Assembly: GCA_911728435.2 (NCBI GenBank)
Contig: OU452210.1
Coordinates: forward strand, 14,384,001 to 14,448,000
DNA from: Apoderus coryli
Taxonomy: Eukaryota > Arthropoda > Insecta > Coleoptera > Attelabidae
Length of the DNA stretch: 64,000 nucleotides
Reading direction: 5' to 3'
Shown here: piece by piece, positions 26,005 through 37,667 of the stretch
Position numbering within the stretch: the stretch's first letter is position 1
Layout: each line of letters starts with the position of its first letter
Notes under the pieces: generated by a model
Seen by the model: the letters and a program-made list of their open reading frames with translations, nothing else
What the model was told of the DNA's origin: nothing
The model's database searches: none
Translations under genes and position numbers: made by a program

Positions 26005-26450
26005 GAAACGTCAACTCCACAAATTTATTCATCTAAAATCATTTTAAGTGAAAAATGTTTCGACCGCAGTAGCTTGCATCATCAGTCACAAACTTTACCA
26101 ATGTCGGAACAAACATTAAGTTTTTATTTCCTATATAGGGATGAAATTTTAGTTAGTATTTTTATACTTCTTGTCTATATTAAAAGAATAACAAAACAAA
26201 CCGGTAAAACCTGTTAACTCAGTGCACTAAGAGACCGTCAAGAAAATCGAACCAAAATTTGAAAACTAAAAGAATAAAATGTCTTTGGTTGCATTAATAA
26301 GTCAAAAAAATAAATAAATTGCAATGCAACCACAGACATTTTATTCTTACAACTAAACTAACTAAAATTTCACCTCTATATAGCAATTGGGTGTTCCTTA
26401 GCACCAAATAGAAATGATTTTGGATGAATAAATTTGTGGAGGTGACGTTC
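26005..26450. mobile_element. 446-bp foldback element carrying a hammerhead-like motif
   Basis: Three nested pairs of complementary arms: 26005-26044 with 26412-26450 (CTCCACAAATTTATTCATCT in the left arm), 26131-26157 with 26356-26383 (GAAATTTTAGTTAGT), and 26271-26297 with 26321-26350 (GAATAAAATGTCT). The whole is a long imperfect palindrome. The left arm has an extra segment of about 85 bp that contains the hammerhead-like motif at 26048-26089, missing from the right arm. This suggests two opposed copies of one element, one with a deletion. No open frame is present. Confidence 0.65.
26048..26089 (-). ncRNA. Hammerhead-ribozyme-like motif, copy 4
   Basis: Minus strand: stem I strand GTGA, core CTGATGA, a 17-base stem II region, GAAA, CATTTT, then TCAC pairing with GTGA. 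Both conserved cores are intact. The G of stem III has become T (UUU in place of GUC), and stem II pairs weakly. The stem I pairs (GTGA/TCAC) differ from those of copies 1 and 5 but stay complementary. Confidence 0.6.
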
Positions 26451-29400
26451 CACTGAGAGAACTTCTTCAAGTTAATAGTTTGCTACGAACATATTTTTGA
26501 CTAATAAAAAAAATATCCGCAAATTAAGATGCATGTATTAATTAATTATAAAATCCCTCCGTGAAGTAATAATTTAACCAATATTTTTTTTATTAAATGT
26601 AAATAATACATAATTATTTTTTTTTCAAATTAACTTACAAATGATAGACTGATGATAATTTTCTTTAGTTGAAAGTGTGAACAAAATGAGTGGTAAAAAT
26701 GTTTTGTGTAAGGTTTACTATATATTATTTTTATATAGTTTGTTTTATTTAAAATATAAGTGATATTTATTTTTTATTATCGGTTAGTATTAGGTGTCAT
26801 GACGTTTTTCTTTATTATTATTATTATGATTTTTGGTATATAGCTAAATATATAATTAATAATGCAACTAGCTATTACCGGGTAAGTTAGGTTTCGTTGA
26901 TAGTAATTATTATGTGATTTCTTTTAGTGATTAAAATATATTTAATAAGATTTAATTTAGAAATTATGATTAATGTGACTAAGTTTATATTTTTTAACTT
27001 AGTTCCACAATAAAAAGGAAGAAAACTAGGCAACACAGTGAAGTCGTAACATAGAATCCTAAGTAGAAGAATTTTGTTCGCCAGCCTAATTCTAGTGCCA
27101 GTATTTTTATTTAAACAATTGGATAAATAAGATACTTATTCAAATTCTTGCGGAGGATATTTTGCTAGGGTCCTAGAAATGATACACAATAACAGGTTTG
27201 AGTTAGAAATTTGAAATCCTACAACTCCTGGTTGCGAAATTTAGTTGGTCTATTTGTTACAATATTAGTTTTACTTCAGTTTAAAAAGCACAAGAAATTT
27301 ATGCTCATAACAGTAGAGACCGGGTTATATGTCTTGACTATACACGCATATACAGGGTGTTTCAAAAAATGTGAAAGTAACAAAGTGTGCCAAAAATGTC
27401 GGAATTCCCTCCTATTTAATTATTATTAACAAAATTAATCTATTAACTTTTATGCTTTATTTTAAAAGAAAACATCTTGTATATACATGCATTTTTTTAA
27501 TTTTTATTTGGTATATTCAAGTCAGCAATCCTCGGAAACCATCTTGTCCTAATTAATTGTGGGATTTTAATTTATTTTTGAAAGAAATCTTATTAAAATA
27601 TATTTTACTCCCTAAATTTTCTTATGCAGCGCTTAAAGAAACTCTAGAAGTAAAATGATGATAAATAAATAATAAGATAAAAGTAAGCCAAATAACTTAT
27701 TATGGGGAATCCCTAAGTTGCCGTAATGTCAATTATAAGTTTTATATCTTGATTGTATTATTTACTAGAGTTTTAAAAACGCGTGTATATTTATACATCA
27801 AAAGTATGTGTCTTAAAAAAAATCATAGTGTTTTAATGAAACAGAAGGGTTATTATTAGAGGCAACTATATTAAGTTAAGTTAAAAATTGCACAAAATCC
27901 GCAATTAATTTTTTATGCGAAAAATTGCCTAATCTCTAATAATTCTAAGTATTTCGGAGAAACCTAGATTATAAATATGAGTGAGTTTTAAATAAAGCGT
28001 TAAATATATTAGATTGTATTATAAATTTTTGTCTTTCATAAATTATACGAAATATAAAAAGGAATTTATTTAAATAACTTTAAAATCAAAACACCGTTCC
28101 TAAATGATATAATATTAAAATTATTATTACAGCTGGTAATCTTCATAGAAGATTTGTTTCTGTTGAGTTTTTAAAAATTAGAAGTTTTATAATTTTTTGT
28201 TTAAACTCAACACGGACAAAGCAAATAACTTTTTTTATATTATGAAGTATAAAAATTACGAAATATAACTGTGTTAATAATGCCTTTAAATATTTAATAA
28301 ATGAGAAAATCTTAAATCCAAATATATTTTTATACATTGCTAATTAATAAATCAAACCGCGCTATGTGAGTAATTTATATTATAAGCATTTGCTAGCTAT
28401 CTCCGCCTTGATGGCTTAAACAAATTATATTTACGACAAAATAAAAGTCAAATTGTACATATTTTATAATTTGATTTAGTAATTAGCCATATCTAAAAAA
28501 AATGTGCAACGTAATTAGTTTCTCATGTAGATATAGCTTATTATTATAATTTTCGGTCAACATGGAGTTTTGTTTTTTATATGAAACATCATGTTTTATG
28601 TAGAACCCTATATTTTTTATATGTTACTGCCTTTATATAGGTACATCTATTTATATTTTATTTAATATTGCAATCCAATTTCTGTTTATTTTAGACATTC
28701 CTACTTGGGCAGCTATGAATCATTTCTTTGATCTCATTGTGAGTAATCTGAGAGACGCAAAAAACCACAACAATTAATCATGTTACTATTATTTCTTTCT
28801 TAATAAATAAAATCATGACTGCGTTGTATGCCATACTAATTTACATTTTATTTTATTGAAACAAGTTTTCACGTCGCAAAAAAAAAAGATCAATTTTCGT
28901 GTTGCGTCTCTCTTATTTTACAGTGATAGTGATTAACAAATCTGTATTGTATTAAATCCATTCCATATTCTTGTAATTATATGTAGTAGTAATATTGTCA
29001 TTTTTTTTTTTATTTTTGTATCATTAATAAATAAAAATGAATTATGTTTAGAACAGCAATATTTTTTTTTTATTAAATATAGAGCTTTTCTGATAGATTG
29101 TTTTTCTTATTTATTTTTCAGAAAATTTATTGTGCCTTGAGAATAATAGTTAAACAATTTGCTCACTGCCATGTATTTTGTAATTTACATTATTTAGAAA
29201 TTAAATAAAATGTAAAATTGTCAGTGTTACTTAATTATTGCTATTAAAGATTTTTATGATGCCACACCCGTGTTTTAAGGCCATTGACATGTCTTTAATA
29301 AATGTTAAAACGCATCCGCTTTAAGTTTGTGTACAGGATCGTACTTACATATATATTACCTACATAAAACTATTCAGACCACATATTATATCATCTATTG

Positions 29401-29722
29401 TCGCTTACACAATTTATATTTCTCAAGTCGATTATTACTGGCTAGGGAAATTCGTCAAATAGAATTCTGGCTGCTGGTGGGCAGGAGTTATCGTCAAGAA
29501 ATTAATTGAACTCTCAAACGCTCTGTGTTCGTTAACCCTATTTAATTTGTTCTACAAAAGTTTTGTACAATTAGGCAAATAAATAACACTAATTGATTTA
29601 ATAACGAAAACCACAATATTAGAAACAAAAAACTAATCAATTTACTTTAAATAACGCGTTTATTTAAATCAGAACTAAAATATTAATCAATACATTCATA
29701 GAAAAAAACTATATTTATTAAT
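26451..29722. other. Intergenic region between shotgun and Rpn1
   Basis: AT-rich, no recognised protein gene. A transposon-end-like sequence ATACAGGGTGTTTCAAAAAA lies at about 27351. Two possible short exons on + (28695-28738 and 29122-29208) are listed separately. The region 27560-28690 shows nothing else. Confidence 0.4.
28695..29208 (+). CDS. Possible two-exon 3' end of an unknown small gene
   Basis: TTATTTTAG precedes a 44-base segment (28695-28738) ended by GTGAGT; it reads IPTWAAMNHFFDLI in one frame. TTATTTTTCAG precedes 29122, and the same frame continues in phase (KIYCALRIIVKQFAHCHVF) to a stop at 29206-29208, which overlaps an AATAAA at 29205-29210. The phase match and poly-A signal are suggestive, but in AT-rich DNA such coincidences occur. 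No upstream exon was found and I do not recognise the peptide. Could be a noncoding RNA or chance. Confidence 0.2.
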
Positions 29723-32700
29723 TTAAGGATTAAAGTCGGGATTCTTTCTCAAAATAACGAATCCTTCCATGATTGGAGTAAGCGATAAATACTCTTCTGT
29801 GGCTAATTCAGCTCTTTCACCATGTGCTAACAGAACTGGAGTAGTATGTGTTTGAAAACCTGTTATGGTTTTTGGTTTACCTGCTTGACCAACTACATCA
29901 ACAGCCTGGAAAAAAAATTGAGATCATTGGTAGATAAAAGTCATCAACAACCCTGTATAGTAAAATAACTTACCAAACCAACTCTGACAGGAACTGGCAA
30001 CGGGTTAAGTTCTTCATCGAATGTAACAAGCATTCTCGGTTGCATAGCAGCTGCTAGCATATACAACAAATAATGAGATCTACCCAAGATAACTGCAAAG
30101 GAAATTTAAAATATAATAAAATTTACAATTTTAAAAATTAATTCTTACTGTTTTTGACATCCAAAAATCCAGTTAAAGTTGCTAGCAGCCCTGCTACTGC
30201 CACTGGACTCATTAGCTGTCTATCGCTGTGATACGGGCTTAATGTGAGTGTACCTTTACCCAAATGTGTTAGACCCTGTGCAATTCGAACCATAAACAAA
30301 TTATTCGGATCTTTAGCGTGATACTGTGCTAACTGTCTTAACATCGCTGCTAGTCTGGCGTTGTTTGTACCGGCACCTACTAAACCCATAGCGAAAATCG
30401 CATTGTGAGCTACCTCAGAATCACTGTCATGAGAGAATTTGCTCAATGTATCTAAAATACTTAATTTAGGATTTGATACAGAGATAAGACCTAGAGCTAG
30501 CGGCACAGCTCGGCGAATGACTGGTTCACAATAGCGTAATAGATGGCCAAAAGTCCTGAATGCCATTTCACTTCCAATATCTTCTCCCATACTAATAAGA
30601 GCGATACCCAAAACAGCAACTGCTTGTCGTGCTGATAGATCCTTGTCTTTATCGTCTGATTTTTCTTTTTTATCTTTGTCCTTATCTTTTTTATCTTTAT
30701 CGGAACTATCACTTCCTTCATAATGTTCAGAACAAATGTGAAGGAGATGCTGTACTTTTAAAACATTACCAGTTCCTGCGTACGCACAGATATCAACCAT
30801 CGTTGTAGCCATAGCTCTAAATGGTTCTGGAATAACTTCCAATGCGGCTATAATAGTATCAACATATTCCTGTTTGCCTAAATGACACAAACCAAGGCCA
30901 AGCGGCAAAAATCTAGCATATGTATCTTTAAGATCAGCTTCAGATTTGTCCATAAGAGCTTGAATAATAGCTGTAGCAACTACGGGATTACCAGATCCCA
31001 CGGATATCATTCCCATAGCTAAGGCAGCCATACCTATAATTTCCATATTGGATTTTGGATCAGAAAACACAGGAAGTAGCAGCGATATAAGCGCTTCTCT
31101 ATTGGACCCAACATAGGCTAAACCAAGTCCAACAATAGCTCCAACTCTCATTATACTAGTATTATGCATCACATAGTCGCTAAGTAGAGCTAATGCAGGA
31201 TCACATTCATTTCTAACTCCACAGTTAACAATACCACACGCCAATAAGGCTCCAGATTTAATATGATCTTCAGATGAATATAAATATTTATCGATAGGAG
31301 TTAATCCACCATCAACATCCCAAAGCAGTACTAATCCTAGGGAAGCTGTAGCACTCATCATTCCATGTTCCTTGTTTTTGTATAACCATTTATTACCATC
31401 CTCCATAAGGAGTTTGTCCTGGCCAAAAGCAGCGTTTACAAAACCATTAACGAAACTTGCAGCTAAGTTTTGTCTAGCTGAATCTACTTGGCTACCACCA
31501 AATTGTGGCCTGGTGTTCTCCAAATGCGATTTGTAGACGTCCTCGGGTGTTTTGGGTTCCATTATGTCTAACTAAAAGTGATATCGATTGTTACTTTTAA
31601 TACATACAACAAAAAAGATCTCTTACCTCACGACCAAGATTGAGGAAATGGTTATTAAGATGTCCGTTAGCCATAATTTCAACAAGATCCTCATATTCAG
31701 CTGTATTTTCAGGTATTTCAATGTATATTTGTTGACGACCCAACATAAACGCTAATTGCTTTTGAATAGTACTGAAAATCACTTTTAAATTAGATTCTTT
31801 ACATAAATAAATAAATAAACAACAAGTACTTACGTATCATTACATGAAGTAAATATTTCTTCAATAAGACTATGATCATTAAGTTGCATAGCCAATCTTA
31901 AAGCTTGAGGATACTGTTTAAATTTACGAAACAATAATAACGCAGTTTGTAGCAATGTTGTGTTTTCTGGATCCGCTACATAAGCAACACAACTAAAAGT
32001 GTTTATTATAATTAAATCGACATTCAATGAAATTTTATATCAAACTAACTTACCTAGTTAAATACAAACATACTCTCGTATAAATATTTTCATCAACATA
32101 CTGCTCTAACAAATCTAATCTCTCAATTTCCATAAGCAAATCGCAAGCTTCCGCTTCTGCGTTATGGGCCATATTATATGGGACTATCTGCTTAGCCAGT
32201 TGGATTAATTTATCTTCGAGTACCTTATCGTCTACATCTTTCTCACCCCACTCTCCAGCAATTTCTCCAGACAAGTGCCTAAAATGCAAACGAAATACTG
32301 GTTTCTGCATGAATTCTATAAATGTAAATCACGGATAAGTTCCTTACCGCACATATTCGTGACCCCATTCCCCGATCTTATCCAAATCTGAAGAAAGTCT
32401 GTATTTCAGACATTCACGATTTTCACCCATTGTCATAGCCAAAACAGAGACAATGTCTCCACAAACTTTTTTAATCGTTGGATCTGTAATTTTCTCAAAA
32501 ACTTGTTTCATGGTTTCATAGTGACGTTTCATAAATTTCAACGGTTTAGGTACAGATGTCATTGACGTTGTCGATGCTCTAATATGATTGCCTAGGGCTT
32601 GTAAAGCTGGTAAATACAGACGATCGTCGCTTTCCTAAAATGTAGTATGTAAAATAGGCGAAAAGCATAGTTTTATTTCTAATTAACAATTACCTGCAAT

Positions 32701-32962
32701 CTCTCCACGCACATATTGAGCTCATCTTGCAACTGCTTATCTTCATCGGACTAAAACAATGCATTAGAAAAAAATATTGTTAATTTGATTATTCATATAC
32801 ATCATAACCTCAAACATTCTCTTATGAAAACTAAGATGTAGAATCAAATCTATTTACATTTAAAGTAGTAATGTACATTGCATAGCTTACCAATTCAGTT
32901 TTTTCATCTTCAGACTCTTTTTTAGTCTCAACTTTTGGAGTTTCAGTCTTTGTTTGACTCAT
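29723..32962 (-). CDS. Rpn1: 26S proteasome regulatory subunit Rpn1 (PSMD2)
   Basis: Largest-class scaffold subunit of the proteasome base; binds ubiquitin-like shuttle proteins and contacts the Rpt ATPase ring. Nine exons join in phase: 32891-32962, 32694-32750, 32348-32634, 32054-32278, 31834-31992, 31627-31771, 30149-31571, 29974-30092, 29723-29905; 889 residues against about 908 in man. The large exon holds the proteasome/cyclosome repeats ([51 protein letters not shown]) and a Lys/Asp/Glu-rich KEKE stretch in their middle. The C-terminus ends in [15 protein letters not shown], as in Rpn1 of other animals. The N-terminus is also acidic and Lys-rich. AATAAA on this strand lies just after the stop (29713-29718). 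The gene is intact and likely constitutive; its start is 1.1-1.3 kb from that of the divergent RGS gene. Confidence 0.97.
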
Positions 32963-34043
32963 TTTCACAAGCAGTTATTCCCACTGTTAGTTATTTGTAC
33001 ACTTAGCTCGCTAGTATCACTGCCCACTGTATAATATCAAATTTAAACTTTACTTTATTAGAACAGCAGCTTTGTGTGAAAAATGCAAAATAAAGTTTCT
33101 TTTTAATATTTTTATACAAAATACCCAATTCTCAACTTTAGGTTCAGTTTTGCTCGGTCATGTTTGTTGAAGACTGTGAACTGTCAAATGAATAATAGGG
33201 ATTTACACCGAAAATCGATGGAAAATCATCGATTATTTTATTAGGATCGTTTTACGATTAGATTGAATTGAAATACATCGATTGTTATATGGAAAAAAGT
33301 TGTTAAGTTTAAGTGAAATTCAACACAACTTGTAATTCCAAAGAATTTTTAGTACATTCTCTTCACAACTCACTTCCTCGTCTGTGGCTTTAAAATTAAT
33401 TGCCCTGCTTAATTTTATTTCAAAACAACTTTTAGAAGAATTATTATTATGCAAAATACAACAAAAAATAATTATTAATTTAGTTAAATTTAACATCATC
33501 AAGATCGAAATCGAAACGTGTAACAAAGAATTTATACTAAATATAGTCATTTCACTCATTTAATGATGAGCGATGCGGTGATTCTTTTAACGGTATATCA
33601 GTTACATTTCAAATTTAAATGTCTTAAAATAAATTTAAATAGTAATTAATTAATAGTTTAAAAAGTTGTAATGATTAGATGATATCAATTTTAATATATC
33701 AATGTCCTGCGATATACAGTACAGTGTTTCGTTAAATTTTAAAGTTTAGACTGTTTAGACTTAAAAATAATATAGAGCAGTGCTCATGGCTAGTGTAAAT
33801 CAAAATAAAATAGTCGATATTGCTAAACTGCATTGAATTGAAGCGCTCAAGTTTCAAGTTGTAATTTGTTTTGTTAGAAAATAAAATTAATGAAGGGTTA
33901 AGACTACTATTGGTTTTGTTTGGGGTCATATTGGATATTGATAAACACGTAATACAAATAATATAAAAAGTGATACAGAAGAAATGTTAATTTTCATGAA
34001 AACTCGAGATTGAGAATAATGAGAGAAACAAAAACGCTTAATT
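32963..34043. promoter_or_regulatory. Head-to-head interval, possible shared promoter of Rpn1 and the RGS gene
   Basis: About 1.1 kb between divergently oriented genes with no coding sequence of its own. Two ATCGATT-type palindromic words (AAAATCGATGG, CATCGATTATTT) lie at about 33211-33238, with another CATCGATTG near 33277; they are candidate DREF-like or CG-containing promoter elements near the Rpn1 start. No TATA assignment is possible. Confidence 0.35.
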
Positions 34044-34099
34044 ATGAATAGGCAGGAAAAAGGATATCCTTTAGAAGGTTCACTTGAATTTTCGATGGA
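34044..34099 (+). CDS. Possible alternative first coding exon of the RGS gene
   Basis: ATG at 34044 opens 18 codons plus two bases, ended by a strong donor (ATGGA followed by GTAAGT). The phase fits an acceptor at 34211-34213 (AATCCAG), giving [12 protein letters not shown] across the join. The other nearby acceptor (AATGCAG at about 34182) would run into a stop in that phase. Not supported by any homologue I can recall, so kept separate. Confidence 0.4.
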
Positions 34100-34217
34100 G
34101 TAAGTGAAGAAATTTCCCTATTTTAATCAAATGCATGTTTTAGTTGGTTTCTTTGGTATAAATAGTGTATAAATTAATGCAGATGTAGGGGGATACATTT
34201 CCTCCAAATCCAGTGAT

Positions 34218-37200
34218 ATGGTAACTATGAATTCAGAAAAGGCTGCTATTAAGAAAAAGCCAGATCCAAATAATGCAGGTAGTATTGGTATTGGTGCCAT
34301 ACAAAATGAGGACTTGGCTAGTGTACATGTACCACCAACACCACCAAGTACTTCAGACGAATCTCCAAATATCCTTTTATATAAAAAGGTAAATAACTTA
34401 TTTGTATAGTTTAGTGTTATTTAACTTTATTTTCGATACTTCAGATGGAGAAAATTATTGAAAAGATGCAAGATGAGAATACAGGCGTTCCAGTACGTAC
34501 AGTAAAAAGTTTTATGACCAAGATTCCATCAGTATTTACTGGGTCAGATTTGATAATTTGGATGATCAAAAACTTAGATGTCGAAGACCAGCAAGAAGCC
34601 CTACATCTAGCACATCTCTTCGCTGTACACGGTTATTTTTTTCCAATAGATGATCATATGTTGACTGTAAAGAATGATGGAACTTTCTACCGATTTCAAA
34701 CACCATACTTTTGGCCTTCTAACTGTTGGGAACCTGAAAATACAGACTATGGTACGTTATTATTATAAATAAAGAAAGAGTTAGTTATCTGATCTAATAA
34801 TTCTATTTTAGCTGTATACTTATGTAAACGAACAATGCAAAATAAGACTAGACTGGAATTGGCTGATTATGAAGCTGAGAATTTAGCCAGATTGCAGAAA
34901 ATGTTCTCAAGAAAATGGGAGTTTATATTCATGCAAGCTGAAGCACAAAGTAAAGTTGATAAAAAGCGTGATAAGTTGGAACGGAAAGTTTTAGATAGCC
35001 AAGAACGTGCCTTTTGGGATGTCCATAGACCAATGGTAAATATAGTTTAGTTGATTTTTTAAGTGTAGTTAGTATACGAATTATTTTAGCCTGGTTGTGT
35101 AAACACAACTGAAATAGATATAAAAAAGGCTTGCCAAATGAATAAACCAAATAGGGGTTTAAAAAACTTACAAATTGGTGCACCGAAATTGTCGCCATCC
35201 ACATCGGGTATACAACCAAAAATCACAATAGAATCATTGAAGAAACAAATAAATACCCTTAAATCCCGTTTAGAGAGACGAAACATCAAAGTATCTAAAG
35301 CTGCAGAATCGTATGTTGCACTTTCAACATTATTCATTATCATAAACTGAACAATATTACTGTTTTAGATTTGTAACATATTATGAGCAATATTTAGAGT
35401 ACGATCCATTTTTTGTTTTACCTGAATATCCGAATCCATGGATATCCGACAATCCCGATCTTTGGGAACAAGAAAAATTAGCAAGAGACATATCAGCACG
35501 TAGAGTAAAACGATGGGCATTTAGCTTACAGGAGTTACTTCAAGATCCGATAGGCAGAGAGCATTTCGTTAGATTCCTTGATAAGGAATTTAGTGGAGAG
35601 AATCTCAAGTAATTATACCACTAAGTACAATATTTAATGTTGATATAAACTTTTTCATCATTTCAGATTTTGGGAAGCAGTCCAAGAATTAAAAGCTTTG
35701 CCACAAAGTCAAGTACAAAGCAAAGTTGTTGAAATTTGGGATTATTTTCTAGCATCTGATGCTAAATGTCCATTAAATGTTGATTCCCATTCTTATGAAG
35801 GCACGAAGAAAAATATGGAGTCTCCAGATAGATGGACTTTTGATGGAGCAGCTGTAAGTTATTCTTAATTGTGTACTATACCACAGGGTACCGTTTTAGG
35901 GCCTCTGTTCGATCGTTTAGTTATTATATTCGTTGATTTCAGGCGCATGTATATCATCTGATGAAAAGTGATAGTTATTCAAGATACTTAAGATCAGAAA
36001 TGTATAAGGAATTCTTGAATGGTTCAAAGAAAAAGGTGCGATGCATGTTCATTAGTATGTTTGGTACCACTATAAGATTAGTTTTGTGCTATTATAAACT
36101 TTTATCAATAAATTGTATTCTTCTAAGTAGTTTTATTTAAATTTACTTTTGCATGATTAGTGCATGTTTTTAAAAATTAAGTATTTTTCAGGAACTGGTT
36201 TTAATTTTCTTCGGGTAGATTGTAGATCGTTTAGGCGGTTTGGCCTCCCCTCACTTCGACCTGCAGAAGATCTTTTGTGAATGACTCTAATCTATGAATT
36301 GCCCAGCTGTCCCACACTTTTCATAAAGTTGATGATTTCTCTGGGGGCTAAATTCCTTGCCTCGTCGGGTGTTAGGGTCACCCCTCCAAGGTGTTTTAGC
36401 CTTTTGCAGAAAAGTGCCATGCATTCGCAGAGCACGTGTTCTGTTGTCTCTGTTGCGTCTTCGCAAAACCGACAAGTGTCGTCCTCGGTTAGGCCCACTG
36501 GGTGGTGTCCCGTAAAAAGGCCTGTAATTCGCCTTAGGTCGCTTCTCTCCAGTTGGATAAGCTTCCCTGCGTTGGCCTCTGAAGGTTTGATAAACCTTTT
36601 TGATTGTCTTAGGCATGGAGTGTTTCTCCAGTAGGACTTAAGTTGTTCCTTTTCCCATCTCCGAAGTTCTTCCTTCATATGGTTTTTTTTTTCTCTTCGG
36701 GTACTTTACATTCTCTTCTGCCATTAAAAATTGTGAATTAACTAGGTAAGTAAGGGACTGAAATACCAAGGTGTTCCGAAGATTCTTTCAGAAACAATCA
36801 AGGCCTCGAAATAACTTTTTGCACGTCAACATCTTTAAAATCCAATAAAGGGTTCCTAAAGTGCATCAAAAACTAAAAATACAGTCTCTTGACATCTTGC
36901 TACTGTGAAATGAACAAGGACACGAAAGGATTTAGATTGCTGCGCAGGAATGATTGTTAATTCATTATCCAGTCATTATATTGAAGTATCCGTAGAGAAG
37001 GTCCATAAGACGACAAAGTCTGAAAGCAAATTTTAGTACAGTAGTGAAAAGATAACGAATTGTCAAGAGACTAAACTTCATGTGCCTTTAGAATATACTG
37101 TTTATACAGGGTGTCCCGAAATTAACTTAAAATAAGGGGACATTCTACAAGCGAAAATAAGATTTTTTTTTCAAAAATGCTTCGTTTTTTAGATACAGGG

Positions 37201-37667
37201 TGTTATTTGTAAATTTCTGACGATGGGTTTTTAGTAATATTTCCGAAACGCGTTTCGATATCAAATTGACATTCTCAAAAAAATATTTCGTCATGAATCC
37301 GGTCTGGAGAAACTTATATTTTCCTGGAGATTAGGTCAGTATCTAGATCTAGCGCATGAAGAGTGTGAAAGTAAAAATTCTTATTATGTCCTCTGGATAT
37401 ATATATTCCATTTTGGACGTACAATGAATTTGTATCCAGCTCCATTCAAGACGTCCCTAATTAAAGGTAATTTCGCATGAGAGTTCGTAAGAAATTAGAC
37501 TTAAATTTATGGCAGTTCTTCAGCAAATTAGCGAATGATATTTTGACATCGAATATGTTCGTGATTTATTTTTAATATTTTTTAATATTTAAAATTTGTT
37601 TCAGACTTCTGTAAAAGGCATACGTTCAATAGTATCATTTACCGCTAGGAAAGATAATATGACTTAG
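34218..37667 (+). CDS. RGS7: R7-family regulator of G-protein signalling (RGS6/7-like)
   Basis: Speeds GTP hydrolysis on Gi/o alpha subunits and works as a complex with Gbeta5 in neurons. Exons, all in phase: 34218-34388, 34445-34751, 34812-35035, 35090-35310, 35369-35608, 35667-35853, 35943-36035, 37605-37667; 501 residues. Domains: DEP (about residues 65-150; [20 protein letters not shown]), DHEX linker, GGL (about 280-332, ending PEYPNPW), RGS (about 353-475; [20 protein letters not shown], with the GENLKFW contact segment). The last exon was found by phase: KKK at 36035 joins [20 protein letters not shown] plus stop, like the Ser/Thr-rich tails of RGS6/7. An extra 5' exon is possible at 34044-34099 (starts MNRQEKGYPLEG, donor GTAAGT), joining in phase to an acceptor at 34213 and reading through the ATG at 34218. 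Confidence 0.93.
35876..35935 (+). mobile_element. Tiny reverse-transcriptase scrap in an RGS intron
   Basis: In the short intron between the exons ending 35853 and starting 35943, the plus strand reads [11 protein letters not shown], the conserved QG..LGP.LF motif of non-LTR reverse transcriptases. Only about 50 bases are recognisable and no boundaries can be set. Confidence 0.45.
36036..36142 (+). other. Alternative C-terminal extension of the RGS gene by intron retention
   Basis: If the donor at 36035/36036 (AAAAAG followed by GTGCGA, a weak donor) is skipped, the frame continues for about 34 codons ([20 protein letters not shown] and so on) to an in-frame TAA at about 36140. The resulting tail is hydrophobic and unlike RGS6/7 tails, so the spliced form ending at 37667 is preferred. 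Confidence 0.3.
36218..36693 (-). mobile_element. Non-LTR retrotransposon fragment (end of RNase H region)
   Basis: The minus-strand frame 36292-36678 encodes the C-terminal part of a LINE polyprotein: [20 protein letters not shown], then [18 protein letters not shown], the Cys/His pattern that follows RNase H domains in R1/Jockey-type elements. TCTTCGGGTA occurs on both sides (36208-36217 and 36694-36703), a possible 10-bp target-site duplication. There is no poly-A at the expected 3' end (near 36218). The fragment lies antisense in the last intron of the RGS gene. Confidence 0.7.
37104..37260. repeat. Insect dispersed repeat with CAGGGTGTCCC ends
   Basis: TATACAGGGTGTCCCGAAAT at 37104-37123 and GATACAGGGTGTTATTTGTA at about 37193-37212 lie in the same orientation 89 bp apart. 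Related words occur at many places in the window. Family and full length are not known to me. It lies in the last intron of the RGS gene. Confidence 0.45.

Noticed and set aside
26645..26700. AGACTGATGATAATTTTC on the plus strand
   Set aside because: Has CTGATGA but no GAAAC block and no pairing stem I within 60 bases.
30497..30721. Minus-strand Lys-rich frame inside Rpn1
   Set aside because: Out-of-frame reading of the KEKE segment of the Rpn1 exon.
33490..33530. GATCGAAATCGAAACGTG and TCATCA-like words upstream of the RGS gene
   Set aside because: Looked like a further hammerhead core, but CTGATGA is absent on both strands at the right distance.
34929..35343. Minus-strand frames opposite the RGS gene
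   Set aside because: Antisense to well-supported coding exons; no domain.
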